Counted from the first letter of the stretch, positions 9,243-18,775 are shown. The stretch: DNA of 64,000 nucleotides from Sphingobacterium detergens (GCF_003610355.1 NZ_RAPY01000002.1:372001-436000), one strand, 5' to 3'. Notes: a model not told the origin generated them from the sequence alone. Made by a program: numbers and translations.

Positions 9243-9268
9243 TCTTACCGGAAAGTAAATCGAACATA

Positions 9269-9841
9269 ATGATTGCTAAATCTTATTTTATCTTCTTTTT
9301 AAGTGCATTACTATTCTTGAGCAGTTGTTCAACGAAGAAAAAAGTACTTACCTCCGGTTCACGTTCCTCCAGTGGTTCGGTGTTGACAGATGCAAGTTCG
9401 GCGCGAGGAAAAACATTTTCTGGATCTCGTCTTGATAATTATGCCTCCTTACTGAATGTAAATACGAAGAAGCTAAACCCACAACTCTATTCATTTATCG
9501 ACGACTGGATGGGAATACCGCATCGAATGGGGGGACAGACCAAAAGTGGAGTGGATTGTTCGGGTTTTGTTAATTTATTATATATCGAAGTCTACAAAGG
9601 TAATCTTCCACGGACATCACGAGATATGGAAGGCATTGTGAAAAGAAAGAAGCCTGAGAAATTGGAAGAAGGTGATTTGGTATTTTTTTCTTTCGGTAAA
9701 AAAGGAATTGACCATGTGGGCGTATACTTACACAACAATAAATTTGTTCATGTCTCAACGCGCAAAGGGGTTATTATATCAGATTTGACGGATAGCTGGT
9801 ACGCCAAAACTTTCGTTGATGCAGGTTCTCCAAAGATCTAA
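9269..9841 (+). CDS. NlpC/P60 family (C40) cell-wall peptidase lipoprotein
   Basis: 190 aa from the ATG at 9269; the preceding 31 codons of open frame contain the promoter. A lipoprotein signal ends with LSSC (Cys20), so the mature protein is membrane-attached, probably outer membrane facing the periplasm. The NlpC/P60 domain (about residues 75-190) has the full catalytic set: Cys97 in GVDCSGF, His149 in IDHVGVY, and His161 in FVHVST. The family cleaves gamma-D-Glu to diamino acid bonds in peptidoglycan stem peptides. A Ser/Thr/Lys-rich linker joins the lipid anchor to the domain. Monocistronic as far as visible. Confidence 0.92.
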   Translation: MIAKSYFIFFLSALLFLSSCSTKKKVLTSGSRSSSGSVLTDASSARGKTFSGSRLDNYASLLNVNTKKLNPQLYSFIDDWMGIPHRMGGQTKSGVDCSGFVNLLYIEVYKGNLPRTSRDMEGIVKRKKPEKLEEGDLVFFSFGKKGIDHVGVYLHNNKFVHVSTRKGVIISDLTDSWYAKTFVDAGSPKI

Positions 9842-9908
9842 CCAGGTGAAATCCATGTAGGTTTTATGTCATATCTTGACATAAACTTTTATACCCTATA
9901 TAAATCCT

Positions 9909-9916
9909 TATTTTTG
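9909..9916 (+). promoter_or_regulatory. putative -7 element, 167-aa hypothetical gene
   Basis: TATTTTTG matches TAnnTTTG 16 nt upstream of the ATG at 9933. The nearest upstream TTG is 30 nt away, too far for a normal -33 box. Confidence 0.35.
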
Positions 9917-9932
9917 TCAAAATTTTATAGAA

Positions 9933-10436
9933 ATGACAATAAAGAGTAAAAAGATTTTTTTAGGCCTTTGTATTATTGTGCCATTTTTAATGTATTGTGT
10001 TTATTATTATAGCAATATGATTAAAAACGCACCTTTCCGTTTTGCTGATTTTGAATCAATTGAATTTAAATATGGTGAACCGAATCATATGGTCAATGAA
10101 TACAATTCAAAAACGCGTATCTATAAATATTTAGACAAACAAGATTCATTAATTACGGATACTGTAAAGTTCACAAAAGATGATCTATTGTATTTGCACC
10201 GCAAAGCAATGGAATTAGGGTTTTGGAATTTAGATACTGATATGACGGGTCCAGAATGGAAAAAGGACTCCACAAATTCTAAAGTACCTCGTTTTTATCT
10301 GGAATATAATTACAAAGATAAATCAAAACGTGTCACTTTAGATGCGGACTTTGCAGGCAATCCACGGATGCATGATGCCGCTAAATCGATGATAGACGAA
10401 GTAAATCGTATGTTAGCGACTGCCCAAGCAAGATAA
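9933..10436 (+). CDS. hypothetical membrane-anchored protein
   Basis: 167 aa, not recognised. One N-terminal hydrophobic segment (about residues 7-28) would act as an uncleaved anchor or signal; the rest is charged and soluble, with an FRFADFESIEFKYG start and a DADFAGNPRMHDAAKSM segment. The conserved-looking C-terminal half resembles a small alpha/beta domain, but no family can be named. It has its own terminator at 10461, so it is a single-gene unit 91 nt after the NlpC/P60 gene. Confidence 0.75.
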   Translation: MTIKSKKIFLGLCIIVPFLMYCVYYYSNMIKNAPFRFADFESIEFKYGEPNHMVNEYNSKTRIYKYLDKQDSLITDTVKFTKDDLLYLHRKAMELGFWNLDTDMTGPEWKKDSTNSKVPRFYLEYNYKDKSKRVTLDADFAGNPRMHDAAKSMIDEVNRMLATAQAR

Positions 10437-10460
10437 TAACGATAAATATATTTATTGAGA

Positions 10461-10500
10461 GAAGGAGAGACCAAGCATTTGGTTTCTCCTTCTTTTTTTT
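10461..10500 (+). terminator. terminator of the 167-aa hypothetical gene
   Basis: 13-bp stem (10461-10473 with 10480-10492, one G-T pair) followed by eight T residues. Confidence 0.85.
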
Positions 10501-10866
10501 ACGCTTTTTCGATTTAATGGAATCCTTTATCGATAGACCAAATTATTCAAATAATTTCATGCCATTACAATCCTAAAATTTGAATGCAATTATGCTGGAA
10601 AACCTTAGATCAAGTGGTGGGCAAATTCATAATAAAGAGTAAACTAACAGGAACTTGATAAGAACCTTATACGGACCTCACTCGGACCTCATTCGGATAA
10701 ACACGTATAAAGTCCGATTTAAATCCCTATTATATAAGAACTAATTACGTGTTATTTGTTAAGTTGGTCACCACTTGATACAGGTTTATATTTACGAATC
10801 CTTTATATTCAATTGATATTGTCTTAATGCTAATAGGGTACTTTAGCGGCAAAACTAACGTTCGAT
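10501..10866. other. 366-nt intergenic region
   Basis: No coding frame supported. It holds an 11-nt tandem repeat (10671-10699) and, near its end, a weak promoter-like TACTTTAG at 10839-10846 with a TTG 17 nt upstream, 20 nt before the phosphoesterase ATG. Confidence 0.5.
10671..10699 (+). repeat. 11-nt tandem repeat, CGGACCTCA units
   Basis: Two and a half copies with 11-nt period: ACGGACCTCAC, TCGGACCTCAT, then TCGGATA. A TCGGAC at 10682 can pair with GTCCGA at 10712-10717. Intergenic. Confidence 0.65.
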
Positions 10867-12426
10867 ATGAAAACATTTATGGCATTGGCGATTTCTTTGG
10901 CGCTGGCCCAGACAGTACAAGCACAAGAATTTGCAAAGGGAAAAGTTTTTCTAGATGTAAACAGAAACGGAAAACTAGATAAGCATGAGAAAGGGATAGC
11001 GTCTGTTTCGGTCAGTAACGGTCGCGAAGTTGTTGCTACAGATAAAGATGGTAACTATCAATTACCAGTTGGAAATGATAATATCATTTTCGTTGTCAAA
11101 CCTTCGGGATATGCAGTACCATTAGATGAGAATAACCATCCAAAATTCTATTATATACATAAAGTTAATGGTAGTCCAGCATCAAAATATCCCGGTGTTA
11201 CTGCAACGGGTAAAATCCCTGCAAGCGTGAACTTTGCTTTATATCAACAAGATGAGCAAGCCAATTTTTCCGCTTTTGTCTTTGGTGACCCACAAGCATA
11301 TACCGAGGAAGAATTGGGATTTTTTAAGAATGGCATCATCAATGAAATCGCTGATAAATCTGTCGCTAAATTCGGAATCAGTCTAGGAGATTTAGTCGGT
11401 GATGATTTGTCTCTTCAGCCAAAATACAAGTCGGTCATTTCTACGATGGGATTACCTTGGTATAATGTCATGGGAAATCACGACATGAATTATGATGCCA
11501 AAACCGACAGCCTTTCGGATGAGTCTTTTGAGCGAACTTTTGGCCCTAATAATTATTCCTTTAATTATGGCAATGCACACTTTATTGTATTGGACAATAT
11601 TATCTACCCCAACCCACGTACCGGAAAAGGGTATCTCGGAGGTTTTCGGAAAGATCAATTGGATTTTGTTGAGAATGACTTAAAGCAGGTAGCTAAAGAC
11701 AAATTGGTTGTCCTTTCCTTCCATATTCCATTATATCATGAAAACTCTAATGTGTTTCGCAATGAAGACAGACAGCGTCTTTTTGATATTTTAGCCCCTT
11801 TTGAACACACACTTTCGCTTTCGGCACATACACATTTTCAACGTCAATATTTTTATGGACAGAAAGATGGCTGGAAACAGGAACATGCGCACCACGAATA
11901 TAATGTCGGAACCACATCAGGAGATTGGTATTCAGGGGAGCTGAACGACAAAGGAATTCCGGTTTCGACCATGCGGGACGGTACACCAAAGGGTTATGCC
12001 GTTTTGAAAATTGAAGGTAATCAATATAGTTTCGATTATAAAGTGGTCGGTAAGCCAGCAAGCTATCAGATCGATATTTATGGTGCTTCCGTAGTACCTG
12101 AAAAGTATACGAAAAGATACCCGATTTATGCAAACTTCTTTATTGGTAGGGAAGGGGATAAAGTGGCTTATCGAATTAACCAAGGAGATTGGAAAGAGAT
12201 GGAATATGTTAACGAGAGTGACCCCGCTTTCTTAAAATCGCTAGCGAAATATGATACCGCCGAAAAGCTGATGACAACTCGCCGCCCATCTAATCCGGAA
12301 AAATCCAGCCATCTGTGGGTAACGAATTTGCCGAAACTTAAAACAGGGGAATATCAGATCGAAATTAGGGCAATAGATATGTTCAACAGAGAACATTTCG
12401 CGACGAAAAGTATTGTGGTGGAATAA
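10867..12426 (+). CDS. secreted calcineurin-like metallophosphoesterase
   Basis: 519 aa with a signal peptide cleaved after VQA-Q (about residue 19). Three parts: an N-terminal beta-sandwich (about 22-128, with DVNRNGKLDKHEKG), a metallophosphatase core (about 135-350) and a C-terminal beta domain (about 360-519). Metal ligands visible are Asp141 (FGDPQ), Asp175 (GDLVGD), the GNHD motif (203-206), SFHIPLYH and SAHTH. This is the three-domain layout of Bacteroidota MetallophosN/MetallophosC proteins. It hydrolyses phosphoesters in the periplasm or outside; substrate unknown. Single-gene unit with its own terminator. Confidence 0.92.
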   Translation: MKTFMALAISLALAQTVQAQEFAKGKVFLDVNRNGKLDKHEKGIASVSVSNGREVVATDKDGNYQLPVGNDNIIFVVKPSGYAVPLDENNHPKFYYIHKVNGSPASKYPGVTATGKIPASVNFALYQQDEQANFSAFVFGDPQAYTEEELGFFKNGIINEIADKSVAKFGISLGDLVGDDLSLQPKYKSVISTMGLPWYNVMGNHDMNYDAKTDSLSDESFERTFGPNNYSFNYGNAHFIVLDNIIYPNPRTGKGYLGGFRKDQLDFVENDLKQVAKDKLVVLSFHIPLYHENSNVFRNEDRQRLFDILAPFEHTLSLSAHTHFQRQYFYGQKDGWKQEHAHHEYNVGTTSGDWYSGELNDKGIPVSTMRDGTPKGYAVLKIEGNQYSFDYKVVGKPASYQIDIYGASVVPEKYTKRYPIYANFFIGREGDKVAYRINQGDWKEMEYVNESDPAFLKSLAKYDTAEKLMTTRRPSNPEKSSHLWVTNLPKLKTGEYQIEIRAIDMFNREHFATKSIVVE

Positions 12427-12446
12427 TTGAGTATTTACTATTCCAG

Positions 12447-12474
12447 GAAAAGGCAATCTTCGGATTGCCTTTTC
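12447..12474 (+). terminator. terminator of the phosphoesterase gene
   Basis: 12-bp perfect stem GAAAAGGCAATC / GATTGCCTTTTC closed by a TTCG tetraloop, 20 nt after the stop codon. Confidence 0.85.
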
Positions 12475-12807
12475 TTTTGGAAACATAGCAGTATCCCTAT
12501 TGCGATAAGGGTAAAGAATTAATCGGAGAACAATGCTAACAGGTTTGGTACACAATCTTATGGGATTGGTTCAGTTGACGAGCCAACATTTATTTTAAGC
12601 TCATCGAAGTATAATTTATTGATAAAAGATGCGAATTAAATGATTTAAATAACTATTTGTCGAATTGTTTTAAGTTTAAAGTTAGCTTAAGATGGACTTA
12701 ACATAGCAGTCCTATATTTGTGTAGAGTAATTTTTGATTCATAAAGAGTTAGGGTTAATGTGTAGATCTGTTGTGAAACACGTCTAAAAATTTAGTTTGT
12801 TTTTAAA

Positions 12808-12840
12808 GTGAAAAGGTAATCTCCCCGGATTACCTTTCAC
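12808..12840. terminator. hairpin terminator downstream of the MscS gene
   Basis: Stem 12808-12821 pairs with 12828-12840 with one bulged A. It lies 31 nt past the mscS-family stop on the minus strand; on the plus strand it is followed by TGTTTTTA, so it may act both ways. Confidence 0.65.
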
Positions 12841-12870
12841 TGTTTTTATGGATAGTGCTTGTGACTGGCA

Positions 12871-14184
12871 CTAATTCAATACACTGATTTTTTGTGCTCT
12901 TATAAATTGTCTAAAATCATCCGAAGCGGGATTTTCAAATATTTCGAGGTCAAAATATTTTGTGGCGGCAAACAGATGGTCAAAAACATCGGATACAATG
13001 CCTTCATAATATTCCCAGCGTATATCATTGACAAAGAAGTAAAGTTCGATCGGTACCCCATGTTCGGTTGATGCCAACTGCCGTACCATTAGGGGCATGG
13101 TTTTATGGATATGGGGATTCTGACGGAGGTAGGTAAGTGCATAGGCACGAAACATACCCAAATTGGTCATTTTTCTGCCATTAATTGGATTGGACGGATC
13201 AATCTGATGAATGCTGTTAAATTCATCTATTGTTCTCGCACGTTCTTCGATATAGGAACGGAGAATCTGTATATTCTTTAGTCCTTCGATCTCTTCATTA
13301 TCTAAAAAGCGGATTGTGGAGATTTTAATATTTATAGCTCTTTTCAAGCGCCTTCCCCCAGATTGCTGCATGCCCCTATAATTCTTAAAGGAATCCGATA
13401 ATAAGGTATGTGTTGGGATTGTTGTGATGGTCTTGTCGAAGTTTTGCACTTTAACATTGTTGAGATTGATTTCCTTTACGGTCCCATCGGCTCCGTATTT
13501 AGGCATTTCTATCCAGTCGCCGACACGTATTGAATCATTGGCCGAGACCTGTATACTAGCGACAAAACCTAGGATGGTGTCTTTGAAGACCAGCATCAGG
13601 ATCGCTGAGGCTGCACCCAGTGATAACAGAAATGACCATGGAGAACTGCCTGTTAAGATCGAAAAACAGATGGTACCACCGATAAAGAGCATGATGATCT
13701 GACAGACTTGTAAATAGCTTTCTAATGGTTTGTCCGCAAAGGATTTTTTTGTTCGTAATATATCCCGAATACTTTTTAACAAGGAGTGTACAATCAGCAA
13801 ACTTACAACCGTAGTGGCAATCGCCAGCAATTTGTTGATGTTTTCTTTCCAATTCGGAAAACCCATGAAAATAACGGGTATGATATACTGTGCGACCAAT
13901 ATGGGGACAAAATGGGCAACCAGTTTTAACGTTTTATTCCGAATCAATAAGTCATCAAATCGGTTGGTGCTTCTTCGGATGGCTTTGATCGTTAATAATA
14001 AGAGTGTTTTTTTGCTGAAATAATCAACAATGATCAAAAATAAGACAACCAACAACAATAAAATAATTGAGTTGATAAAATGATTGGTTTGGTTATCCAA
14101 ACCAAGATTTTTAATCCATTGAAAAGTCCAGTTATAAATTTGGGATTGAGAATCCTTCAACAATTCTGTTGCTGTGTTTTGCAT
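12871..14184 (-). CDS. MscS-family mechanosensitive ion channel
   Basis: 437 aa from the ATG at 14184; five more codons run to a TTG at 14199, but the -7 promoter box overlaps them. Four to five membrane helices lie in the first ~200 residues, then the MscS core: the pore-lining helix region (LLSLGAASAILMLVFKD), FVASIQV, and the beta domain with IRVGDWIEMPKYGADGTVKEI. A cytoplasmic alpha/beta domain completes it. Opens under membrane tension to release solutes on osmotic downshock. It belongs to the longer YbdG-like members rather than the 286-aa MscS, by length and topology. Confidence 0.92.
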   Translation of the reverse strand: MQNTATELLKDSQSQIYNWTFQWIKNLGLDNQTNHFINSIILLLLVVLFLIIVDYFSKKTLLLLTIKAIRRSTNRFDDLLIRNKTLKLVAHFVPILVAQYIIPVIFMGFPNWKENINKLLAIATTVVSLLIVHSLLKSIRDILRTKKSFADKPLESYLQVCQIIMLFIGGTICFSILTGSSPWSFLLSLGAASAILMLVFKDTILGFVASIQVSANDSIRVGDWIEMPKYGADGTVKEINLNNVKVQNFDKTITTIPTHTLLSDSFKNYRGMQQSGGRRLKRAINIKISTIRFLDNEEIEGLKNIQILRSYIEERARTIDEFNSIHQIDPSNPINGRKMTNLGMFRAYALTYLRQNPHIHKTMPLMVRQLASTEHGVPIELYFFVNDIRWEYYEGIVSDVFDHLFAATKYFDLEIFENPASDDFRQFIRAQKISVLN

Positions 14185-14188
14185 CCTG

Positions 14189-14196
14189 CAAATATA
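14189..14196 (-). promoter_or_regulatory. putative -7 element of the MscS gene
   Basis: Minus-strand TATATTTG ending 4 nt before the ATG at 14184. The mRNA would be nearly leaderless. The -33 region would lie inside the terminator hairpin of the upstream symporter gene. Confidence 0.5.
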
Positions 14197-14197
14197 C

Positions 14198-14221
14198 AAA
14201 AAGCCGCATTTGCGGCTTTTT
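14198..14221 (-). terminator. terminator of the nucleoside symporter gene
   Basis: AAAAAGCCGCA pairs with TGCGGCTTTTT (11-bp stem, 2-nt spacer in the palindrome), 7 nt past the symporter stop. It abuts the promoter of the next gene. Confidence 0.85.
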
Positions 14222-14228
14222 GTTATTT

Positions 14229-15593
14229 TTAATTTTGAGATTCACGTTCATGTTTATGTCTAAAAAATACAGCGAAGAGAATTGCTATAATCAGCGTGTA
14301 GATGGCAAAGGCAAGCCAGATGTCATGCCAATCCTTGAGCATAAGACTATTGTTCAGTGTCCCGTCAGGTAATAGGGAGATATTTTTTTCCTTCAGAAAA
14401 TTAAGGAAATGTGTATCATTGATATTGGTATCCAGATATTGGGCAAGATCTTGTCCATTCTGAAAGCTTTTGGTAAAATAATGATCAATAATCCAACCAG
14501 AAGCGAAACTGCCAAACACGGCACCAAAACCATTTGTCATCATCATAAATAAGCCTTGGGCAGAACTACGAATGCTCGAAGTTGTAGATGTCTCTACAAA
14601 TAGGGAACCTGAGATATTGAAAAAGTCGAATGCCATTCCATAGACGATACAAGAAAGTACAATCATCCATAAGCCTCCTGCCGGATCTCCGAACGAGAAT
14701 AAGCCGAAGCGCAAGACCCAAGCAAACATAGAGATCAACATGACTTTCTTAATACCAAATCTTTTTAGGAAAAACGGGATTGCCAAAATAAAAAGTGTCT
14801 CTGATATCTGCGAAATCGACATGATGATCGTTGAGTATTTCACAACAAAAGATTCCGCAAACTTCGGGTAGAATTTAAATTCGTCCAGAAATACATCTCC
14901 ATAGGCATTGGTTAATTGTAGTGCAGCCCCCAAAAACATGGAAAATATAAAGAAGAGAGCCATTTTATAGTTTCCAAATAATTTAAAAGCTTCTAATCCT
15001 AATAGTTGTGTCCAAGATGCATTTTCCTGCTGTAATTTTTTTGGAGGACATTTTGGTAATGTAAAGGCGTAGAGACTTAAGGCCAAGGCCGCTGTTCCAG
15101 CAATATAAAATTGATATGCTGTTGCTTTATTGCCTGTTAGATTTGTAATCCACATCGCTACAATAAATCCAATAGTTCCGAAGACACGGATAGGGGGGAA
15201 TGCTTTGACCAGATCGTAGTTGTTTTCATTCAACGCTGTATAAGCGATTGAGTTGGACAGGGCCAATGTAGGCATGTAGAAACACATCGCCGCGAGCATC
15301 GCATAAAAAAAGGTGTTAGGATCATTTACCTGCGGTAGATAAAAAAGAACAGCAGCATAACATAAATGCAGCATAAAATATAGTTTTTCAGCATTTATCC
15401 AGCGGTCTGCAATGATCCCCATTAGTGTTGGCATAAATAGCGAAGCTATTCCCATTGTCGCGAAGATAGCGCCGAATTGTGTGCCATCCCATTGCTTTGT
15501 GCCAAACCAATAGTTAGCTATTGTAATCAACCATGCTCCCCAGACAAAAAACTGAAAGAAGCTCATAATGGTCAATCTTAATTTAATAGACAT
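14229..15593 (-). CDS. MFS nucleoside:H+ symporter
   Basis: 454 aa with 12 predicted membrane helices. The N-terminus (LRLTIMSFFQFFVWGAWLIT) and the GIIADRWINAEK loop after helix 2 match the NupG/XapB nucleoside:proton symporter family. An extended hydrophilic loop near residues 400-430 is the only length addition. It would import nucleosides across the inner membrane. It has its own terminator and stands 45 nt after the bifunctional nuclease gene on the same strand, so cotranscription is possible. Confidence 0.88.
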   Translation of the reverse strand: MSIKLRLTIMSFFQFFVWGAWLITIANYWFGTKQWDGTQFGAIFATMGIASLFMPTLMGIIADRWINAEKLYFMLHLCYAAVLFYLPQVNDPNTFFYAMLAAMCFYMPTLALSNSIAYTALNENNYDLVKAFPPIRVFGTIGFIVAMWITNLTGNKATAYQFYIAGTAALALSLYAFTLPKCPPKKLQQENASWTQLLGLEAFKLFGNYKMALFFIFSMFLGAALQLTNAYGDVFLDEFKFYPKFAESFVVKYSTIIMSISQISETLFILAIPFFLKRFGIKKVMLISMFAWVLRFGLFSFGDPAGGLWMIVLSCIVYGMAFDFFNISGSLFVETSTTSSIRSSAQGLFMMMTNGFGAVFGSFASGWIIDHYFTKSFQNGQDLAQYLDTNINDTHFLNFLKEKNISLLPDGTLNNSLMLKDWHDIWLAFAIYTLIIAILFAVFFRHKHERESQN

Positions 15594-15638
15594 AAAACGA
15601 TATTATTTAGAGTTTTTGTTTCGCTTTAGAGAGAGGAG

Positions 15639-16265
15639 TTATTTTCTTTTGGAAATTTCATCCCTAATCAACGCTGCTTGCTCGTAATTCTCTTCCGTTA
15701 ATGCTTGGTTGAGTGCTTGCTCCAATTGTTCGTCTGTCAACGAAGAAAAAGGGTTGTTAGGGGATTTGGAAGGAGTCTTTTCTTCGACCTCAACCATACT
15801 GGGATCTTGTACTTTGTTGGCTTTGTCCAGATTTTCCAAAAATGCGAATTCATGTCCCTCAATAATGATTCCCGCAGATGACATGATAAATTCGTAGGCA
15901 TAAATTGGTGCTTCAAATCGAACGGCCAGCGCAACGGCATCGGAGGTTCGTGCATCAATTTCAACCATTTTGTTGCCGTCAGAACAAATAATCTTTGCAT
16001 AAAAAATGCCCTCAATCAAGTTATAGATAAGTACCTCAACGAGTTTAATACCAAAAGATTCCGCGAAAGATTGAAATAGGTCATGCGTAAGGGGGCGGCT
16101 TGGAATCATTTTTTCTATCCGAATAGCAATAGCTTGGGCTTCATGGCTACCAATAATGATGGGCAATCTTCTGTTGCCCTCCACTTCTCCCAATACCAGG
16201 GCATAAGCCCCAGACTGTGTTTGACTATAGGATAAACCAACTATATCTAATCTGATTTTCTTCAT
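15639..16265 (-). CDS. bifunctional nuclease (BFN/DUF151) with UVR motif
   Basis: 208 aa from the ATG at 16265; the frame continues 17 codons upstream to a TTG that is part of the promoter. The N-terminal BFN (DUF151) domain (about 1-135) is recognised by LVLGEVEGNRRLPIIIG, EAQAIAI and DARTSDAVALAVR. A UvrB/UvrC-type helix pair lies at the C-terminus (LTEENYEQAALIRDEI). BFN proteins have been reported with RNase/DNase activity, but the role in Bacteroidota is poorly known. The promoter is one of four near-identical elements in the window. Confidence 0.88.
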   Translation of the reverse strand: MKKIRLDIVGLSYSQTQSGAYALVLGEVEGNRRLPIIIGSHEAQAIAIRIEKMIPSRPLTHDLFQSFAESFGIKLVEVLIYNLIEGIFYAKIICSDGNKMVEIDARTSDAVALAVRFEAPIYAYEFIMSSAGIIIEGHEFAFLENLDKANKVQDPSMVEVEEKTPSKSPNNPFSSLTDEQLEQALNQALTEENYEQAALIRDEISKRK

Positions 16266-16285
16266 TTTAATTCCAAAGCGGTGTA

Positions 16286-16316
16286 CAAACTTAGATAAAT
16301 TTGCTTTTATATGCAA
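16286..16316 (-). promoter_or_regulatory. TTG-N20-TAAGTTTG promoter of the bifunctional nuclease gene (shared 31-bp type)
   Basis: On the minus strand, TTG at 16316-16314 and TAAGTTTG at 16293-16286 are separated by 20 nt. The spacer ends with GCAAATTTATC, identical to the serS promoter. The ATG follows 20 nt downstream. Confidence 0.75.
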
Positions 16317-16410
16317 TTATAATTACGTTCTGTGTGAAACAAATTTATCGATTTCTCCTTAGTAATTAAGACCTTTTCGAATGTGGAGAGTGCAAATATT
16401 TAAAGGCAAA

Positions 16411-16445
16411 ACAAAAACACCCCATTCACTTTTTTATGAATGGGG
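16411..16445 (-). terminator. terminator of etfB-etfA
   Basis: 9-bp stem (16437-16445 with 16420-16428), then GTGTTTTTGTTTTG on the minus strand, 22 nt after the etfA stop. Confidence 0.8.
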
Positions 16446-16467
16446 AGGGAAATATGGTATAAAAAGC

Positions 16468-17442
16468 TTAACTACTTTTGTAAGCTTTTAATGCTTGTGT
16501 CAATTTGGGTACAATATCAAAGGCATCACCAACGATACCATAATCAGCAACTTTGAAGAATGGCGCTTCGGGATCCTTGTTGATGACAACAATAGTTTTC
16601 GATGAGCTGACCCCAGCCAAGTGTTGGATGGCACCTGAGATACCAATTGCGATATAGAGATTAGGACTCACAACAATACCCGTTTGGCCAACGTGTTCAG
16701 AATGGGGACGCCATCCTGCATCGGAAACAGGTTTTGAACATGCTGTGGCGGCACCAAGTACATCTGCTAATTCTTCGATCATTCCCCAGTTTTCAGGGCC
16801 CTTTAGTCCACGGCCTGCGGAGACAACGATTTCTGCCTCTGGTAATGAAACTTTATCTGTCGCACGTACAATCTCCTTAACAATTGTAGAGAAGTCTGTT
16901 TGGGCAATATTTGCCGTAAATGATTCAACCACAGCAGTGCCTCCGGTTTCCTTGGTCTCGTAAGCATTGGGACTAAGGGCAATGACCTTGATTGCTGCGG
17001 TCAATTCTACTGTGGCAAATGCTTTATTTGAAAATGCGGTCTTTTTAACAGTTAATTTTTCGCCTTCAATAGTTGGTAGGGATAGCGCGCCATCTGCAAG
17101 TGCAGCATGGAGTTTTGCAGCAATCCGGGGAGCAAGTCCTTTACCTGAGAATGAATTGGAAAGTACAAGCAGATTAGCTCCTATGCTCTTGACAGCTTCA
17201 GCGACAATGCTCGCATAAGCCTGATTGACGAAAGAGGAGAGTTGCTCGTTATTGACGTTGAGTACTTTGGAAGCACCATAGTTGCCCAGTGCAGCAAGTT
17301 CATCCTGCGCAACATTACCAATGGAAATGGCGACAAGATCAGTGTTTGTATTATCAGCGATGGCTTTCGCATAAGAAACTACTTCAAAAGCAGACTTTTT
17401 GAATTTTCCATCGGTATTTTCTACATATACTAGTATTGACAT
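16468..17442 (-). CDS. etfA: electron transfer flavoprotein, alpha subunit
   Basis: 324 aa, normal length. With EtfB it forms the FAD-containing heterodimer that passes electrons from acyl-CoA and other dehydrogenases to ETF:quinone oxidoreductase. The C-terminal FAD-binding domain is clear: [10 protein letters not shown], the [22 protein letters not shown] block, and the SGAIQHLAG and [10 protein letters not shown] motifs. It follows etfB by 21 nt and shares its transcript and terminator. Confidence 0.96.
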   Translation of the reverse strand: MSILVYVENTDGKFKKSAFEVVSYAKAIADNTNTDLVAISIGNVAQDELAALGNYGASKVLNVNNEQLSSFVNQAYASIVAEAVKSIGANLLVLSNSFSGKGLAPRIAAKLHAALADGALSLPTIEGEKLTVKKTAFSNKAFATVELTAAIKVIALSPNAYETKETGGTAVVESFTANIAQTDFSTIVKEIVRATDKVSLPEAEIVVSAGRGLKGPENWGMIEELADVLGAATACSKPVSDAGWRPHSEHVGQTGIVVSPNLYIAIGISGAIQHLAGVSSSKTIVVINKDPEAPFFKVADYGIVGDAFDIVPKLTQALKAYKSS

Positions 17443-17463
17443 AGTTTTTTCGGAATTTAATGA

Positions 17464-18201
17464 TTAAATAACTTTGGCCTCATCATGTAATAGAGAAACC
17501 AGTTTCTCCACTTCTGCAGCATCAACGAGTTTTACAGTGCCGCGTGGAGCTGGAGTCTCATAATTAACAATGTGGGAAAGTGTATCAACTGCGGACGGTT
17601 CCAGCACATCCAATGGTTTGGTACGAGCACTCATAATACCACGCATATTGGGTATCTTAGGCTCGGCTACTCCTTCCGCTGTGCCAATAACAATGGGAAG
17701 TTTAGACGTTACGACTTCTTTTCCACCTTCTATTTCACGTTCAATACTGACGGAATCAGCAGTTATATCAACCTTTTTGGCGATAGAGACGGATGGTATA
17801 TTCAGCAATTCGGCAACTATTGCACCGACCTGAGCACCATTATAATCGATGGATTCTCGTCCGGTTAAAATCAGATCAAAAGCATTGTCCTTTGCGTAAT
17901 TTGCGATTTGATTGGCCACAAACCAGGCATCTCTGGGAATAGCATTAATACGTACGGCATTGTCTGCGCCTATAGCCAATGCTTTGCGAATGGTCGCATC
18001 GGTGGATGCATCTCCAACATTGATGACAGTCACTGTTCCTTTTCCTCCTTCAGCCAATTCAACTGCCTTTGAAAGGGCAATCTCATCATAAGGGTTTATA
18101 ATAAACTGCACCCCAGCTGTATTAAAGGCAGTGTTGTCATTTGTAAAAGTGATCTTCGATGTAGTGTCAGGGACATTACTTATACAAACTAATATTTTCA
18201 T
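17464..18201 (-). CDS. etfB: electron transfer flavoprotein, beta subunit
   Basis: 245 aa, normal length. Contains the N-terminal strand MKILVCISNVPDTTSKI, NPYDEIALSKAVEL, and the AMP-binding region with LTGRESIDYNGAQVGAIVAE and the recognition-loop area LPIVIGTAEGVAEPKIPNMRGIMSAR. First gene of the etfBA operon; its minus-strand -7 box lies at 18219-18226. Confidence 0.96.
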   Translation of the reverse strand: MKILVCISNVPDTTSKITFTNDNTAFNTAGVQFIINPYDEIALSKAVELAEGGKGTVTVINVGDASTDATIRKALAIGADNAVRINAIPRDAWFVANQIANYAKDNAFDLILTGRESIDYNGAQVGAIVAELLNIPSVSIAKKVDITADSVSIEREIEGGKEVVTSKLPIVIGTAEGVAEPKIPNMRGIMSARTKPLDVLEPSAVDTLSHIVNYETPAPRGTVKLVDAAEVEKLVSLLHDEAKVI

Positions 18202-18218
18202 ATACGATTGGTTTTACC

Positions 18219-18226
18219 CAAACTTA
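18219..18226 (-). promoter_or_regulatory. putative -7 element of etfB
   Basis: Minus-strand TAAGTTTG, 17 nt upstream of the etfB ATG. Unlike the four shared promoters, no TTG lies 20 nt upstream. Confidence 0.45.
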
Positions 18227-18775
18227 CCATATTTTCTATCAAATAAAAAGCCCCGACCCGCTTAAAATTTTGTCTCAGGGTTCACTTGTGCTGTTGTGTT
18301 ATTTTTAATTTGTATGGTTTATGTCTTGTTATTTTTGCCGTATTTTGAATTTTTCGGCTTATTTTGTTTGTATTTGTTAAATTTTGACAGTTTCAGTATT
18401 CTTTTTTTTAATGAAGATCATGCGTCAGTATAATGTCATTTTATATGCTAGCATAGTATTTTTACTTCGACGAATTGTTCAGACTGTAGCATTTAATGTT
18501 CAATTGCTTGGAGCAAACTAGCAATATAGCTTCGTTGTTTGTTTGATGAAGTTGAAAGGTGACAGCTTTTTAGGATGACTTTCATTTGGCTACTATTATG
18601 ATTGTGTAAGAAGCGACCATGATTTAGATTTTATTGCCGAGATATAGCTGAGATTTAGAACACTAAATTGAATTCACTTGATCATTACGAGAGAAGTGTG
18701 CCGAATGGCTTGATTTACGGCACGGCAGTTACTGGGGAATTAAAACAATTGTTTACAGATAAACGCAATTTTAGT

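Larger units (their letters stand above)
12427..12870. other. 444-nt intergenic region with two hairpins
   Basis: Contains the phosphoesterase terminator (12447-12474), an isolated TATATTTG (-7 consensus) at 12713-12720 and a second hairpin at 12808-12840. No protein-coding frame is supported. The promoter-like box and the hairpin could bracket a small RNA (see findings). Confidence 0.45.
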
